A stretch of DNA of 64,000 bases. Origin: Leptotrichia sp. oral taxon 223. Its GTDB lineage: Bacteria; Fusobacteriota; Fusobacteriia; Fusobacteriales; Leptotrichiaceae. The stretch covers positions 310,001 to 374,000 of the forward strand of contig NZ_JABXYU010000001.1 in the NCBI RefSeq assembly GCF_013394795.1. Reading direction: 5' to 3'. Of the stretch, positions 54,012-62,971 are shown piece after piece; position 1 is the stretch's first letter, and each line of letters begins with the position of its first letter. A program made the position numbers and the translations under genes. The notes beneath the pieces are model-generated. The model saw nothing but the letters and a program-made list of their open reading frames with translations. It was not told the DNA's origin and did not search any database.

Positions 54012-55706
54012 TTATTTTTTAAAAATAATCGCTTCATAAGGCTTCAAAATAATTTTTCCATCTTTGATTTCAGGTACCGTTTCATAGTTTGACAATAAAA
54101 CTTGAGCGTTTTCCAGTCCTGTAACTCCGTTTCCTTCCAGTTCAAATTCCACTTCAGGTTCATAGAAGTTACTAATTACAACTAATTCCCCATTTTCTCC
54201 AACCCGTTTGTAAGCATATACATTTTTGTTTTCCAAATCAATGTCTTCATATTTTCCTGTAATCATTAATTCTTCATTTCTTCTTAAATCAATTAATTTT
54301 TTGTAATGATAAAATACTGAATTTTTATCTTTTAAAGCCGCCTCAGCATTGATTGTCTTATAATTTTCAGACACTCCAATCCACGGAGTTCCAGTTGTAA
54401 AGCCTGCATTTTCAGAGTCATTCCATTGAACAGGCGTTCTAGAATTATCTCTTGATTTTTGCATTAAAATTTCAATAGCTTCTTTTTCAGAATGTCCTTT
54501 ATCCAATAAAATTTTGTAATTATTGGTTGATTCAACATCACGATATTTACTAATATCATCAAAATATGGATTTGTCATTCCAAATTCTTCTCCCTGATAA
54601 ATGTAGGGTGTCCCTTGCAGTCCATGAAGAACTGTGGCAAGCATTTTAGCCGACTCGTTATGGTATTCCTTATCATTTCCAAATCTTGACAATGCTCTTG
54701 GCTGATCGTGGTTATTCCAGAAAGTCGCATTCCATCCATTTCCTTCATACATTCCAATTTGCCATTTAGAGAATATTTTTTTCAATTCCACAAAATCAAA
54801 CGGTGCTTTCGCCCATTTCTCCCCATTTGGATAGTCAACTTTCAGATGATGAAACGAAAATGCCATTGACAGTTCCTTTTCATTAGGATTTGAATATCTA
54901 ATACAATTCTCAAGGCTTGTAGACGACATTTCCCCAACTGTAATAAGTTCTCCTCCTCCAAAGGCTTCCCTGTTCATTTCCTTCAAAAATTCATGGATTC
55001 TAGGCCCATCTGTATAAAATCTTCTTCCATCAGAGACAAATCTCGTATCAGTTCCGTCATCATTCAAAAATCTCTGATCCTTTGATATAAGATTTATAAC
55101 ATCCAGTCTAAATCCATCCACACCTTTATTCAGCCAGAATTTTATCATTTCATATACTTTTTTTCTCACATTTTCATTTTCCCAATTTAAATCAGCTTGT
55201 GTAACATCAAACAAGTGAAGATAATACTGCCCTCTTTTTTCTGAATATTGCCAGGCATTTCCTCCAAATTTAGATTGCCAGTTTGTAGGCTCTTTTCCAT
55301 CAACTGCATCTTTCCATATATAGAAATCCTTATATTCAGGATCTCCAGCCTCAGACTTTTTAAACCACTCATTTTCAGTGGAAGAATGATTTACAACAAT
55401 ATCCATAACTATTTTCAAATCTCTTTTATGTGCTTCCGCCAGCATTTCCTCAAAATCCGCCATTGTACCATAATTAGGATCAATGTCATAATAATCGCTT
55501 ATATCATACCCATTGTCGTTTTGTGGAGATTTATACATAGGCGTAATCCAGATTACTTCCACTCCAAGTTCCTTCAAGTAATCCAATTTCTCAATAATTC
55601 CTCTAATATCCCCTTCTCCGCTTCCAGTTGTATCATTAAAACTTTTTGGATAAATTTGGTAAACTACAGATTTATGCCACCATTTTTGTTCAAAATTCTT
55701 TTTCAT
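54012..55706 (-). CDS. treC: GH13 glucosidase, probable trehalose-6-phosphate hydrolase
   Basis: A 564-residue cytoplasmic GH13 enzyme with all catalytic sites: region I DIVVNHSS, region II GVDGFRLDVINLISKDQRF (nucleophile Asp), region III ELITVGEMSST (Glu) and region IV FWNNHDQPRALSRFG. Segments GRRFYTDGPRIHEFLKEMN, ENCIRYSNP and FSFHHLKVDYPNG match TreA/TreC of Bacillus, so it would split trehalose 6-phosphate to glucose and glucose 6-phosphate. Oligo-1,6-glucosidase (MalL) is the alternative. No PTS permease or regulator gene is adjacent. AGGAG before the ATG. Confidence 0.85.
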   Translation of the reverse strand: MKKNFEQKWWHKSVVYQIYPKSFNDTTGSGEGDIRGIIEKLDYLKELGVEVIWITPMYKSPQNDNGYDISDYYDIDPNYGTMADFEEMLAEAHKRDLKIVMDIVVNHSSTENEWFKKSEAGDPEYKDFYIWKDAVDGKEPTNWQSKFGGNAWQYSEKRGQYYLHLFDVTQADLNWENENVRKKVYEMIKFWLNKGVDGFRLDVINLISKDQRFLNDDGTDTRFVSDGRRFYTDGPRIHEFLKEMNREAFGGGELITVGEMSSTSLENCIRYSNPNEKELSMAFSFHHLKVDYPNGEKWAKAPFDFVELKKIFSKWQIGMYEGNGWNATFWNNHDQPRALSRFGNDKEYHNESAKMLATVLHGLQGTPYIYQGEEFGMTNPYFDDISKYRDVESTNNYKILLDKGHSEKEAIEILMQKSRDNSRTPVQWNDSENAGFTTGTPWIGVSENYKTINAEAALKDKNSVFYHYKKLIDLRRNEELMITGKYEDIDLENKNVYAYKRVGENGELVVISNFYEPEVEFELEGNGVTGLENAQVLLSNYETVPEIKDGKIILKPYEAIIFKK

Positions 55707-55813
55707 AATACATCTCTCCTAAATTTTTATTTATAATTTCTTTTTTAAATTATACTCTATTATTTACACATATACAACCCAATTTTTAACTTTTGCCTAA
55801 AAAATTCACATAT

Positions 55814-55837
55814 AAAAAGAGCAGCTATTGACTGCTC
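55814..55837 (-). terminator. Rho-independent terminator of ttcA
   Basis: GAGCAG (55819-55824) pairs with CTGCTC (55832-55837), 7-nt loop, then five T on the minus strand, 8 bp past the ttcA stop. Confidence 0.8.
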
Positions 55838-55844
55838 CTAGCAC

Positions 55845-56672
55845 TTATTTAACTTCCTTGCCACCTGCATATCCAAAAACATAATCCAGATTTATATTTT
55901 TCATTGAATTAAACACGCTTTGTTTTACGCCTGGATTTTTTTCTTCAAGTTCGGCTAATAAATTTTTTACTTCCCTGCGTTTACTTGAAGTTTTTCCAGC
56001 TTCGATTGTACATCCACAGTTCATCGCACGTATCCCGTTTGTTTTTGTATAGTCGATTATATCAGCTTCCTTTACATAGATTAATGGACGGATTAGTTCC
56101 AATTTCCCAGAAGTTGAAGGGACTTTAGGCGTCATCGTTTTCAGCGTTCCTGCATAAAGCATATTTATAAGAGTTGTTTCAATTACATCATCAAAATGAT
56201 GTCCAAGTGTCAATTTATTAAATCCAAGCTCCTCCACTTGCGTGTACAAAATTCCACGCCGCATTTTAGCACATAAAAAGCACGGATAATCCTTTGCCTT
56301 TTCATTTGCAATTTCCCAAATATTAGTATCAATAATATCACAGTCGATATTTAACTTATCCAGATTATTTTTAAAATTATCCAAATCAGAATTTCTAAAT
56401 CCTGGATTCAAGCTAACCGCCTTAAATTCAAAATTTCTCCGTCTATCTTTCTTCAATTCCTGAAACAGCTTTACTAAAAGCAGGCTATCCTTCCCGCCAG
56501 AAACACCAATCGCAATTTTATCCCCATCCTGTATCATATCAAAATCACCAATTGCCTTCAGAAATTTTGCCCATATACTTTTTTTATAAGTTGTCGTTAT
56601 GCTTTTTTCAATTTCTTTTACATCTTTCATAGGACAATCTGGAAGAATCGCCTCACATAATAAATTTACCAC
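55845..56672 (-). CDS. ttcA: TtcA-family tRNA 2-thiocytidine synthase
   Basis: Adds sulfur to cytidine 32 of tRNA, using an ATP-activated base and an iron-sulfur cluster. PP-loop IAIGVSGGKDSLLLVKLF, cluster Cys pair PCFLCAKMRRGILY, LTLGHHFDDVIETTLINMLY and MTPKVPSTSGKLELIRPLIY match TtcA. A third Cys region is CGCTIEAGKTSSKRR. The protein has 275 residues. It starts with GTG at 56672, 6-7 bp after AGGGAG; an ATG 42 bp downstream has no ribosome site. Confidence 0.88.
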   Translation of the reverse strand: MVNLLCEAILPDCPMKDVKEIEKSITTTYKKSIWAKFLKAIGDFDMIQDGDKIAIGVSGGKDSLLLVKLFQELKKDRRRNFEFKAVSLNPGFRNSDLDNFKNNLDKLNIDCDIIDTNIWEIANEKAKDYPCFLCAKMRRGILYTQVEELGFNKLTLGHHFDDVIETTLINMLYAGTLKTMTPKVPSTSGKLELIRPLIYVKEADIIDYTKTNGIRAMNCGCTIEAGKTSSKRREVKNLLAELEEKNPGVKQSVFNSMKNINLDYVFGYAGGKEVK

Positions 56673-56724
56673 TTTTTTCTCCCTTAATATTTTTTATAAA
56701 TTACATTTTTAAGTATCAAATAAT

Positions 56725-56771
56725 AAAAAGTTGTCATAGATAAGTTTCGTTACTTATTTTAAGACAACTTT
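56725..56771 (-). terminator. Hairpin terminator after the TPR gene
   Basis: AAAGTTGTC (56727-56735) pairs with GACAACTTT (56763-56771), with an inner ATAAGT/ACTTAT stem. On the minus strand five T follow. It lies 40 bp past the stop at 56813. Confidence 0.75.
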
Positions 56772-56812
56772 CTAAAACAAAATTGTATTTAACGCAAATA
56801 TTTAGTTATATT

Positions 56813-57430
56813 TTAAACAATTCCTAAATTTACTGTTCCAAAATTTAACTTTTCATCATCTTCTTCAATTACATTTCTGTATTTATTTTCAATATAATGT
56901 ATTTTTTCGATAAGCCCTTCATCCCTTGAATCAATTCTAAAAGCCGCCTTGTATTCTTCAAGCGCTTTCTTATGCCGTCCCATATGCTCATATTTTCTAG
57001 CAAAATCAATATGTGCGATGTACATGTCAAAATCAAGGAATATAGCGAGTTCATAACAGTCAACCGCTTCCGATATTTTACCTTTTCTTGAATAGATATT
57101 TCCCAGAAGGAACAGTATGAACGGCTCATCCTCTGTGCTTGTATCAAGCGCCTTGTTGAAATTTTCTTCAGCTTTGTCAAGTTCTTCATTTTCATAGTAT
57201 AAATAGCCTAAAAAAGCTCTTGTTTCAATTTCCTCAGGCTTTAATTTTACTAATTTCTCATAAATTTTGATTGCCTTATCATTTTCTTTTAGTGCATGAT
57301 AAATTGAAGCCAATGTCTTTAATACTTCCACATCATCAGGATTTTCTTTTATTTTATTCAAATTTTCCTTGAGAAGCTGCTCATTATTTTCATTGTATCT
57401 TATTTCTCTAAAAATCAATGTTTCTAACAT
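56813..57430 (-). CDS. TPR-repeat protein
   Basis: A 205-residue cytoplasmic protein with at least four classic 34-residue TPR units: VEVLKTLASIYHALKENDKA, IETRAFLGYLYYENEELDKA, PFILFLLGNIYSRKGKISEA and AHIDFARKYEHMGRHKKALE. The repeats probably bind another protein. The last 35 residues (EEDDEKLNFGTVNLGIV) are acidic and not repeat-like. No signal peptide. TAGGA precedes the ATG. Not linked to an operon partner that would show its role. Confidence 0.82.
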   Translation of the reverse strand: MLETLIFREIRYNENNEQLLKENLNKIKENPDDVEVLKTLASIYHALKENDKAIKIYEKLVKLKPEEIETRAFLGYLYYENEELDKAEENFNKALDTSTEDEPFILFLLGNIYSRKGKISEAVDCYELAIFLDFDMYIAHIDFARKYEHMGRHKKALEEYKAAFRIDSRDEGLIEKIHYIENKYRNVIEEDDEKLNFGTVNLGIV

Positions 57431-57858
57431 TATTTCCTACTGCTGCGATTTCACTTTTCATTAAAATGTTTCTTGCCTTTTAATTAAAAGTCTGTTTTCA
57501 CACAGCATCTCCTTTCTATTTTCCTTAATTTTTATTTTTATAAAATTTCCAAAAATTATTTAAAGTATAAATAAAAAATTCATAATCTGGATAAGATTCT
57601 TTTAATTTCAAATCAAACCTGAGTGTCATATTTATAATTTATACAGCATTTAAAATTATAAAATTAAGAATTAAATTTTTGAAATTATAGAATTTATATT
57701 TAATTAAAATAAAAATTATAAATTGTATAAACATATCCAAATTTCTTAATTTATTTTACCATAAATAACAGTTTTAGTAAATAACATTATTTAGAAAATT
57801 TTTTTATGACTTCTTAAAATTAAAATTAAAAAATTGAATAAAATGAAAATTTTAAAGG
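57431..57858. other. AT-rich intergenic region
   Basis: About 430 bp. I see no coding frame, hairpin or promoter pair that can be defended. It separates two same-strand genes and presumably holds the promoter of the TPR gene. Confidence 0.5.
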
Positions 57859-58590
57859 CTATTTTAATTTCGCTATTTTATTTCCAGCTTCCTGACTTCC
57901 AGACTTTACAGCTTTTTCATACCATTCTTTAGCTTCTTTTGTATTTTTTTCCACGCCTTTTCCAGTTGCATACAAATCCCCCAGCGCTTCGTACATTGGG
58001 GCTGTAACTTTGTCCATTCTGCCGTCTGTTTTTTTGTAAAGCTCTACTGATCTTGCGTAATCTCCTGCTTTTTCGTGAATTTTTGCAAGATTATATCGTG
58101 AAGTCAAATCTCCGCTACTATCTCCAATTTCATAGTAAAATGCAGCATCATCAAGGCTCTTTTTCACTCCAAGCCCTTTTTCAGACATTATTCCCAGATA
58201 TCTCGGCCCTTTCATATCTCCACCATCTGTTGCTTTTGAAAAGAAATCGTAAGCCTTTTTATAATCTTTTTCCACTCCAAAACCTTCAAGATAAAGAATT
58301 CCCATATTTGTCATTGCCCTGTAGCTTCCTTTTTCAACAGCTTTTTTGCTCCATTCCATAGATTTCTTATAATCTGTCTTTACTCCGTTTCCATGAAGAT
58401 ACATTTCCCCAAGCTCAGTTTGCGCCTCCACATCTCCCTTTTGAGCTTTTTTTATTAATTCCTTCACCTTATCATCCTGTCTATTTTCAATATTCGGTTT
58501 ATTCTGAAATTTTTGTGATTTTTTACCTTTTTTTTCACAGCTGAATAGTAAAATCAATATTAATGTTACAATAATATATTTTTTTTTCAT
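57859..58590 (-). CDS. Sel1-repeat lipoprotein
   Basis: A 243-residue lipoprotein: signal peptide with lipobox LFSC (Cys 18), a Lys/Gln/Asn linker, then five or six Sel1 repeats, for example AQTELGEMYLHGNGVKTDYK, AMTNMGILYLEGFGVEKDYKK, GPRYLGIMSEKGLGVKKSLDD and ALGDLYATGKGVEKNTKEAK. Sel1 repeats hold protein partners in the envelope. GAGGG lies before the ATG. Similar to the lipoprotein at 27235 in layout but not in sequence. Confidence 0.85.
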   Translation of the reverse strand: MKKKYIIVTLILILLFSCEKKGKKSQKFQNKPNIENRQDDKVKELIKKAQKGDVEAQTELGEMYLHGNGVKTDYKKSMEWSKKAVEKGSYRAMTNMGILYLEGFGVEKDYKKAYDFFSKATDGGDMKGPRYLGIMSEKGLGVKKSLDDAAFYYEIGDSSGDLTSRYNLAKIHEKAGDYARSVELYKKTDGRMDKVTAPMYEALGDLYATGKGVEKNTKEAKEWYEKAVKSGSQEAGNKIAKLK

Positions 58591-58881
58591 AATTTCCCTC
58601 TTTTCTTTTTATATTTTTTTATTTTATTACAAATTAACATTTACTTACAATAACTTTTGCGTATTATTCCTTAAAATTATAAATATTTCCATAAATTTTT
58701 TTATTTGTTGCAGAATTTTATTATTAAAATTTCTCAGCTTATTCATTTTAACTTTTAAGAAAATAAATATATTTAATAGATTTCTTCGGCAATTTAATAT
58801 CCCTTATCCTTAACAAGGATTTTTGCCCCCTTGCAGAATATTTATTTTATTATAATTCGCAAATTTAATTATCGAACAGAT
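58591..58881. other. Intergenic region with small hairpin
   Basis: 291 bp. ATCCTT (58806-58811) and AAGGAT (58815-58820) form a 6-bp stem ending in T on the + strand, with no + strand gene to serve. Otherwise nothing I can support. Confidence 0.35.
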
Positions 58882-59433
58882 CTAATAAATTATTAGTCCC
58901 ACAATTGCCGCAATTATCGTGAGTAATATTGGATTTACCTTCCATTTTAATACAAGTGCCACCGAAACAATGAATATCACCACACTTTTCCAGTCTATAA
59001 AATTATTTTTATCAACTAGCATTATCGCAGCCGCCAGAATCAGCCCGACAACAACAATTTTTAAGCCTGTAAACGCATTGTCCATATATTTGTTGTCCTG
59101 AAATTTTAAATAGAATTTGCTAAAAATTGTCATTATAATAACTGACGGGAGAATTAATCCAAATGTTGCGACTGTCCCCATTATAAATGCGTCCCAGAAT
59201 CCTGCCTTATTTCCAACCAGATACCCGACGTAAGTTGCGGCATTCAATGAAATTGGTCCTGGCGTCACTTGTGAAATAGCCACAATATCTGTAAATTGCT
59301 GTACATTCACCCATTTATGCAAATTTACAACATCTGCCTGAATAAGCGGTAAAACTGCATATCCTCCGCCAAAACTGAATAGCCCTATTTTAAAAAATAC
59401 AAAAAATAATATCAATAATATCGCTAAACTCAT
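58882..59433 (-). CDS. chrA: Chromate transporter half, ChrA-C type
   Basis: A 183-residue membrane protein, a half-size CHR family member. The family start is FFKIGLFSFGGGYAVLPLIQADV, then VAISQVTPGPISLNAATYVGY. Five or six membrane segments follow. Half-size ChrA proteins work in pairs of opposite topology. The start ATG overlaps the stop of the other half (ATGA), so both are made in a coupled way. The role could be chromate or another oxyanion; substrate not proven. Confidence 0.9.
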   Translation of the reverse strand: MSLAILLILFFVFFKIGLFSFGGGYAVLPLIQADVVNLHKWVNVQQFTDIVAISQVTPGPISLNAATYVGYLVGNKAGFWDAFIMGTVATFGLILPSVIIMTIFSKFYLKFQDNKYMDNAFTGLKIVVVGLILAAAIMLVDKNNFIDWKSVVIFIVSVALVLKWKVNPILLTIIAAIVGLIIY

Positions 59434-59969
59434 TTATTCTTCCTCCAGATCATCCAAACATTCCCTAAAACAGCGCCTAAAATAATCATAACAATAGGCG
59501 GGAATTTAAGAAAAGCCACCATTACTGCCACCAAAATCACAATCCACAACGTTTTTTTATTAATTTTAGCCGATTTTCCAATTGTATAGACACTTGCCGC
59601 AATTAACGCAACCACCATCGGTCTTATCGCCTTAAAAGCCTTTATCACATATATATTATCCTGTATATTGCTAAACAATGAAGCTATGACAAGAATAATT
59701 ATGAATGACGGCAACGTGGCTCCCAGAACTGTGGTTATAAGCCCCAGCGTCCTTTTCATCTTATATCCTACAAAAACTGAAACGTTCACCGCCAATGCGC
59801 CTGGTGAAGACTGGGCAAGCGCCAAAAGCTTTACAAACTCCTCTTCCTCAATCCATTTTTTCTTATTCACAATTTCATTCTGTATGAGCGGAACCATAGC
59901 ATATCCGCCGCCAAGAGTAAATGTACCTATCTTAAAAAAGATCCAGAACAATTCTAAATATACTTTCAT
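59430..59969 (-). CDS. chrA: Chromate transporter half, ChrA-N type
   Basis: A 179-residue membrane protein paired with the next gene. The CHR marks are FFKIGTFTLGGGYAMVPLIQNE and LALAQSSPGALAVNVSVFVGY. About five membrane segments. The start at 59969 is chosen because AGGAAGGCGG lies just before it and the CHR domain begins there; a frame from 60044 would add 25 hydrophilic residues not usual in the family. Confidence 0.9.
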   Translation of the reverse strand: MKVYLELFWIFFKIGTFTLGGGYAMVPLIQNEIVNKKKWIEEEEFVKLLALAQSSPGALAVNVSVFVGYKMKRTLGLITTVLGATLPSFIIILVIASLFSNIQDNIYVIKAFKAIRPMVVALIAASVYTIGKSAKINKKTLWIVILVAVMVAFLKFPPIVMIILGAVLGNVWMIWRKNK

Positions 59970-60045
59970 TTTACCGCCTTCCTGCTGTTTCGTTTTATTT
60001 TTCATTTTACCATAGTTACTGCAAAAAAACAACAAACTTGTCATT

Positions 60046-60074
60046 CAAAAAAGATAGCCAAACCTTGACTATCT
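60046..60074 (-). terminator. Rho-independent terminator of the aminopeptidase gene
   Basis: On the minus strand AGATAGTCA (60074-60066) pairs with TGGCTATCT (60060-60052), 5-nt loop, then six T, about 20 bp past the stop at 60093. Confidence 0.88.
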
Positions 60075-60092
60075 CCCTCAAAATAATGCTTT

Positions 60093-61445
60093 TTATTTTT
60101 TTGAAAAAAATTCCTTTGCCAGTTCCTTCAAGTAAAACACATCAAAAATTCCGCATAACTCACGTACCGAATGCATCGCAAGCATCGGAACCCCCAGATC
60201 CACTCCATCTATATCCAGATGCGTTGACGAAATTGGACCGATTGTGCTTCCTCCAAGCTCGTTTGACTCATTTACAAAAGGCTGGATACGTATTTCTGTA
60301 CCTTCAATAAGCTGTCTGATTACAGCAATTGAATATCCATCGGATGTATATTTCTGCTTTGCACTTATTTTTATTGAAATTCCTTCATTTATTTTCCCAC
60401 GGTTTGTAGGATCTGTTTTCCCTAAATGTGCAGGGTGTGCCGCATGTGCCGCATCAGCCGATAAAATATAAGAACTTTCAAGCATTTGCAAAAAATCGCT
60501 TCTATCAAGCCCAAGTGCCAGCAAAATTCTTTCAAGCGTGTTTAATAAATAATTGGAATCTGCCCCCTGTTTTGTAGCACTTCCTATCTCCTCATTGTCA
60601 AAAGCTGCAAAAATATTGATTCTATCCTGATTTTCTTCAGCTTCCACAAGTCCGATTATCCCTGTATAGACAGAAGCAAGATTGTCAAGTTTTGATGACG
60701 ACATAAATTCCTCATTTGCTCCCAAAAGACATCCTTTTTCAGTTGCATATAAATACAAGTCAAAATCAATTATATCTTCTTTTTTTATCCCCGTCTTTTC
60801 CAAAATAATTTTTTCAAGATATCCCTTCTTTTCAAAATTTTTATTAATAAGCGAAATCACAGGTAAAACATCATTCTGTTTATCAATTTTTACCCCGTTA
60901 TTTACTTCTCTGTTCTGATGAATTGCAAGATTTGGTATCGTCAAAAGCGGTTCGTCTATTTTAATTTTTACAGTTTTTGGGAAAAATGGATCCTTGCCTT
61001 TCACAATAACACGTCCAGCAATAGAGAGAGGTCTATCAAACCATGTGCTCAAAATAGGCCCTCCATAAACTTCTGTATTTAATCTCACTACATTTTCCGT
61101 AACCATTTCAGGATTAGGCTTTATTCTGAAACAAGGCGAATCGGTATGTGCCCCAAATATCTTAAAACCTTTTTTCACATCAAAATTCTCTCCAACTGTA
61201 AAAGCAATTATTGTGGAACTTGACTTTTTAAAAAAATATCTTCCTCCCTTTTTAATCTCCCATTTTTCACGAGGCATAATCCTCTCAAATCCGTTTTCAT
61301 CCAAAATATCCGAACAATTTTTCACAACGTGATAAGTGCTTGGACTTTCATCAATAAATTCAACAACTTCCCGTGCAAAACTTTTCACTTCCATCTCAAT
61401 AAAATTTTTCTGTATCTCTTCTAACTCTTTCGTTGTGTGTATCAT
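60093..61445 (-). CDS. apeB: M18 family aminopeptidase
   Basis: A 450-residue cytoplasmic zinc aminopeptidase that removes N-terminal residues from peptides. Metal and catalytic sites are seen as KIFGAHTDSPCFRIKP (His-Asp), IFAAFDNEEIGSATKQGAD (Glu pair), ILSADAAHAAHPAHLGK and GVPMLAMHSVREL (His). IDESPSTYHVVKN at the start is typical of M18. ATG at 61445; a second ATG lies 17 codons downstream. A terminator follows. The gene name is by family; several M18 types exist. Confidence 0.9.
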   Translation of the reverse strand: MIHTTKELEEIQKNFIEMEVKSFAREVVEFIDESPSTYHVVKNCSDILDENGFERIMPREKWEIKKGGRYFFKKSSSTIIAFTVGENFDVKKGFKIFGAHTDSPCFRIKPNPEMVTENVVRLNTEVYGGPILSTWFDRPLSIAGRVIVKGKDPFFPKTVKIKIDEPLLTIPNLAIHQNREVNNGVKIDKQNDVLPVISLINKNFEKKGYLEKIILEKTGIKKEDIIDFDLYLYATEKGCLLGANEEFMSSSKLDNLASVYTGIIGLVEAEENQDRINIFAAFDNEEIGSATKQGADSNYLLNTLERILLALGLDRSDFLQMLESSYILSADAAHAAHPAHLGKTDPTNRGKINEGISIKISAKQKYTSDGYSIAVIRQLIEGTEIRIQPFVNESNELGGSTIGPISSTHLDIDGVDLGVPMLAMHSVRELCGIFDVFYLKELAKEFFSKK

Positions 61446-61623
61446 CTCTATCCATTCCTCTCAATTTCTAATTTCACTTATTTAAAAACATTTCCCTATT
61501 AACAATATTGTACCCCATAATTTTCAATATTCAAAAAAATTTTTTATATTTTTTTAAATTTTTTTATTTTTACTTAAAATCTTTTGTGAAATTATAAAAA
61601 ATTATTAATCTAAATATTTAATA

Positions 61624-61884
61624 CTAAATCCCTTTTAAATAACGAAATTATTATAAACTTCTCTAATAAAGGGTATGAATCTAATATTTTCAGATAATTA
61701 AAATACAATTTTCATTTTTCAAACAGAGTCTGGTATAAATAAGAAAAAACATAGTAATATGAAAAAATATCTATTAATCAAAATATCTAAAAAATAATAA
61801 AAAACAATTTAATTAAATAATTATGAATTAGCTATTAAACAATCCTATTATAAAAATTTATTCCTATTTTTAAACGGTGTTTAG
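61624..61884. mobile_element. MITE-like element, copy B (261 bp)
   Basis: Has the same ends (CTAAATCCCTTTTAAAT and TTTTAAACGGTGTTTAG) and interior as copy A at 24222-24617, and TA at both outer borders (61622-61623 and 61885-61886). Shared blocks include AACAGAGTCTGGTATAAA, ATAGTAATATGAAAAAATAT and AATTATGAATTAGCTATTAA. No coding frame. It lacks the 135-bp hairpin insert of copy A. Confidence 0.8.
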
Positions 61885-61905
61885 TATAAGTAATAAAATT
61901 ATTAC

Positions 61906-61938
61906 AAAAAAAGACTGGAGTTTAATCCAGCTCTTTTT
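61906..61938 (-). terminator. Terminator of dapA
   Basis: AAAGACTGGA pairs with TCCAGCTCTTT (one bulged C) around a 5-nt to 6-nt loop, with T runs on the minus strand, about 30 bp past the dapA stop. Confidence 0.75.
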
Positions 61939-61967
61939 ACAATTTAAAATTTTTAAAAAACAAAAAA

Positions 61968-62852
61968 TTAAAAAATCCCTTTTTCCTTAAATACTTTAGT
62001 TAATTTCCCATATGTATCCGCCTCAGCCGCTACCAATGGCAATCGCACTGTGTCATTTTCCATCTTTCCAAGTATTTTCATAGCAGCCTTTACAGTTACA
62101 GGGTTTCCTTCCAGAAACATATTTCTGCTTACATCATATAATTTTGTATGCAGTTCAAATGCCTTGTCAAAGTTCTTGTTTAAGAATGAACTGATTAAGT
62201 CGCTCATTTCCTGCGGCATTATGTTAGCAACTACTGAAACTACTCCTTTTGCTCCGATGGACAGCATTGGCAGGATTAGATGATCTTCTCCTGACAGGAT
62301 TTCGATTTTATCTCCGCACAAGTTCTGAATTCTTATCATTTGTTCAAGGCTTCCTGTTGCTTCCTTTACAGCTACAATTTCAGGCAGTTCAGCCAGTTTT
62401 GCGATTGTTTCCGCTTCGATGTTTGTTCCTGTTCTTCCAGGCACATTGTAAAGCATTATAGGAAATTTCGCTTCTTGCGCTATTGTTTTGTAGTGTTCGT
62501 AAAGTCCCCTTTGGCTTGGTTTGTTGTAGTACGGGCAAGTGCTAAGCGCTGCGTCTGCTCCTAGTTCCTTTGCATATTTTGTAAGTTCTATCGCTCTTGT
62601 TGTGTTATTTGATCCTGCTCCGGCGACTACTTGTATTCTTCCCTTCACTTCTTCCACAACAATTTTTATTACTTTTTCATGCTCTGCAAATGTCAAAGTT
62701 GGCGCTTCTCCAGTCGTTCCGCAAGGTACTATTCCAGATGTTCCATTTTCAATGTGATAATTTACCAGTTCTCTTAATTTATCCTCATCCAATTCCGTCC
62801 CATTATTTTTAAATGGCGTGATTAAAGCCACATACGAACCTTCAAATTTCAT
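61968..62852 (-). CDS. dapA: 4-hydroxy-tetrahydrodipicolinate synthase
   Basis: Joins pyruvate and aspartate semialdehyde in lysine and diaminopimelate synthesis. The 294 residues show GSYVALITPFK, GTSGIVPCGTTGEAPTL, the tyrosine in PIMLYNVPGRTGTNI, and the Schiff-base lysine in IVAVKEATGSLEQM. IEILSGEDHLILPMLSIGAKG is also typical. AGAAGGA before the ATG. It lies 119 bp downstream of dapF on the same strand; both supply cell-wall precursor. Confidence 0.97.
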   Translation of the reverse strand: MKFEGSYVALITPFKNNGTELDEDKLRELVNYHIENGTSGIVPCGTTGEAPTLTFAEHEKVIKIVVEEVKGRIQVVAGAGSNNTTRAIELTKYAKELGADAALSTCPYYNKPSQRGLYEHYKTIAQEAKFPIMLYNVPGRTGTNIEAETIAKLAELPEIVAVKEATGSLEQMIRIQNLCGDKIEILSGEDHLILPMLSIGAKGVVSVVANIMPQEMSDLISSFLNKNFDKAFELHTKLYDVSRNMFLEGNPVTVKAAMKILGKMENDTVRLPLVAAEADTYGKLTKVFKEKGIF

Positions 62853-62971
62853 TTTATTCCTTCTTTCTTCAATTTAGTTTCCTAAATTTTATTTTTTTAT
62901 TTTATTTCTATTTAAAATTTTAACTTTATAATGAATTTACTATTTAAGCCAAAAGCAATGCAATATCCAAA

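Larger units (their letters stand above)
61446..61967. other. Intergenic region carrying MITE copy B
   Basis: About 520 bp between apeB and dapA. It holds the 261-bp element at 61624-61884 and the dapA terminator at 61906-61938. The rest is AT-rich with no feature I can support. Confidence 0.6.

Noticed and set aside
61446-61623. Possible structured RNA between apeB and dapA
   Set aside because: The sequence is low-complexity A/T with no stable stem apart from the MITE ends and the dapA terminator.
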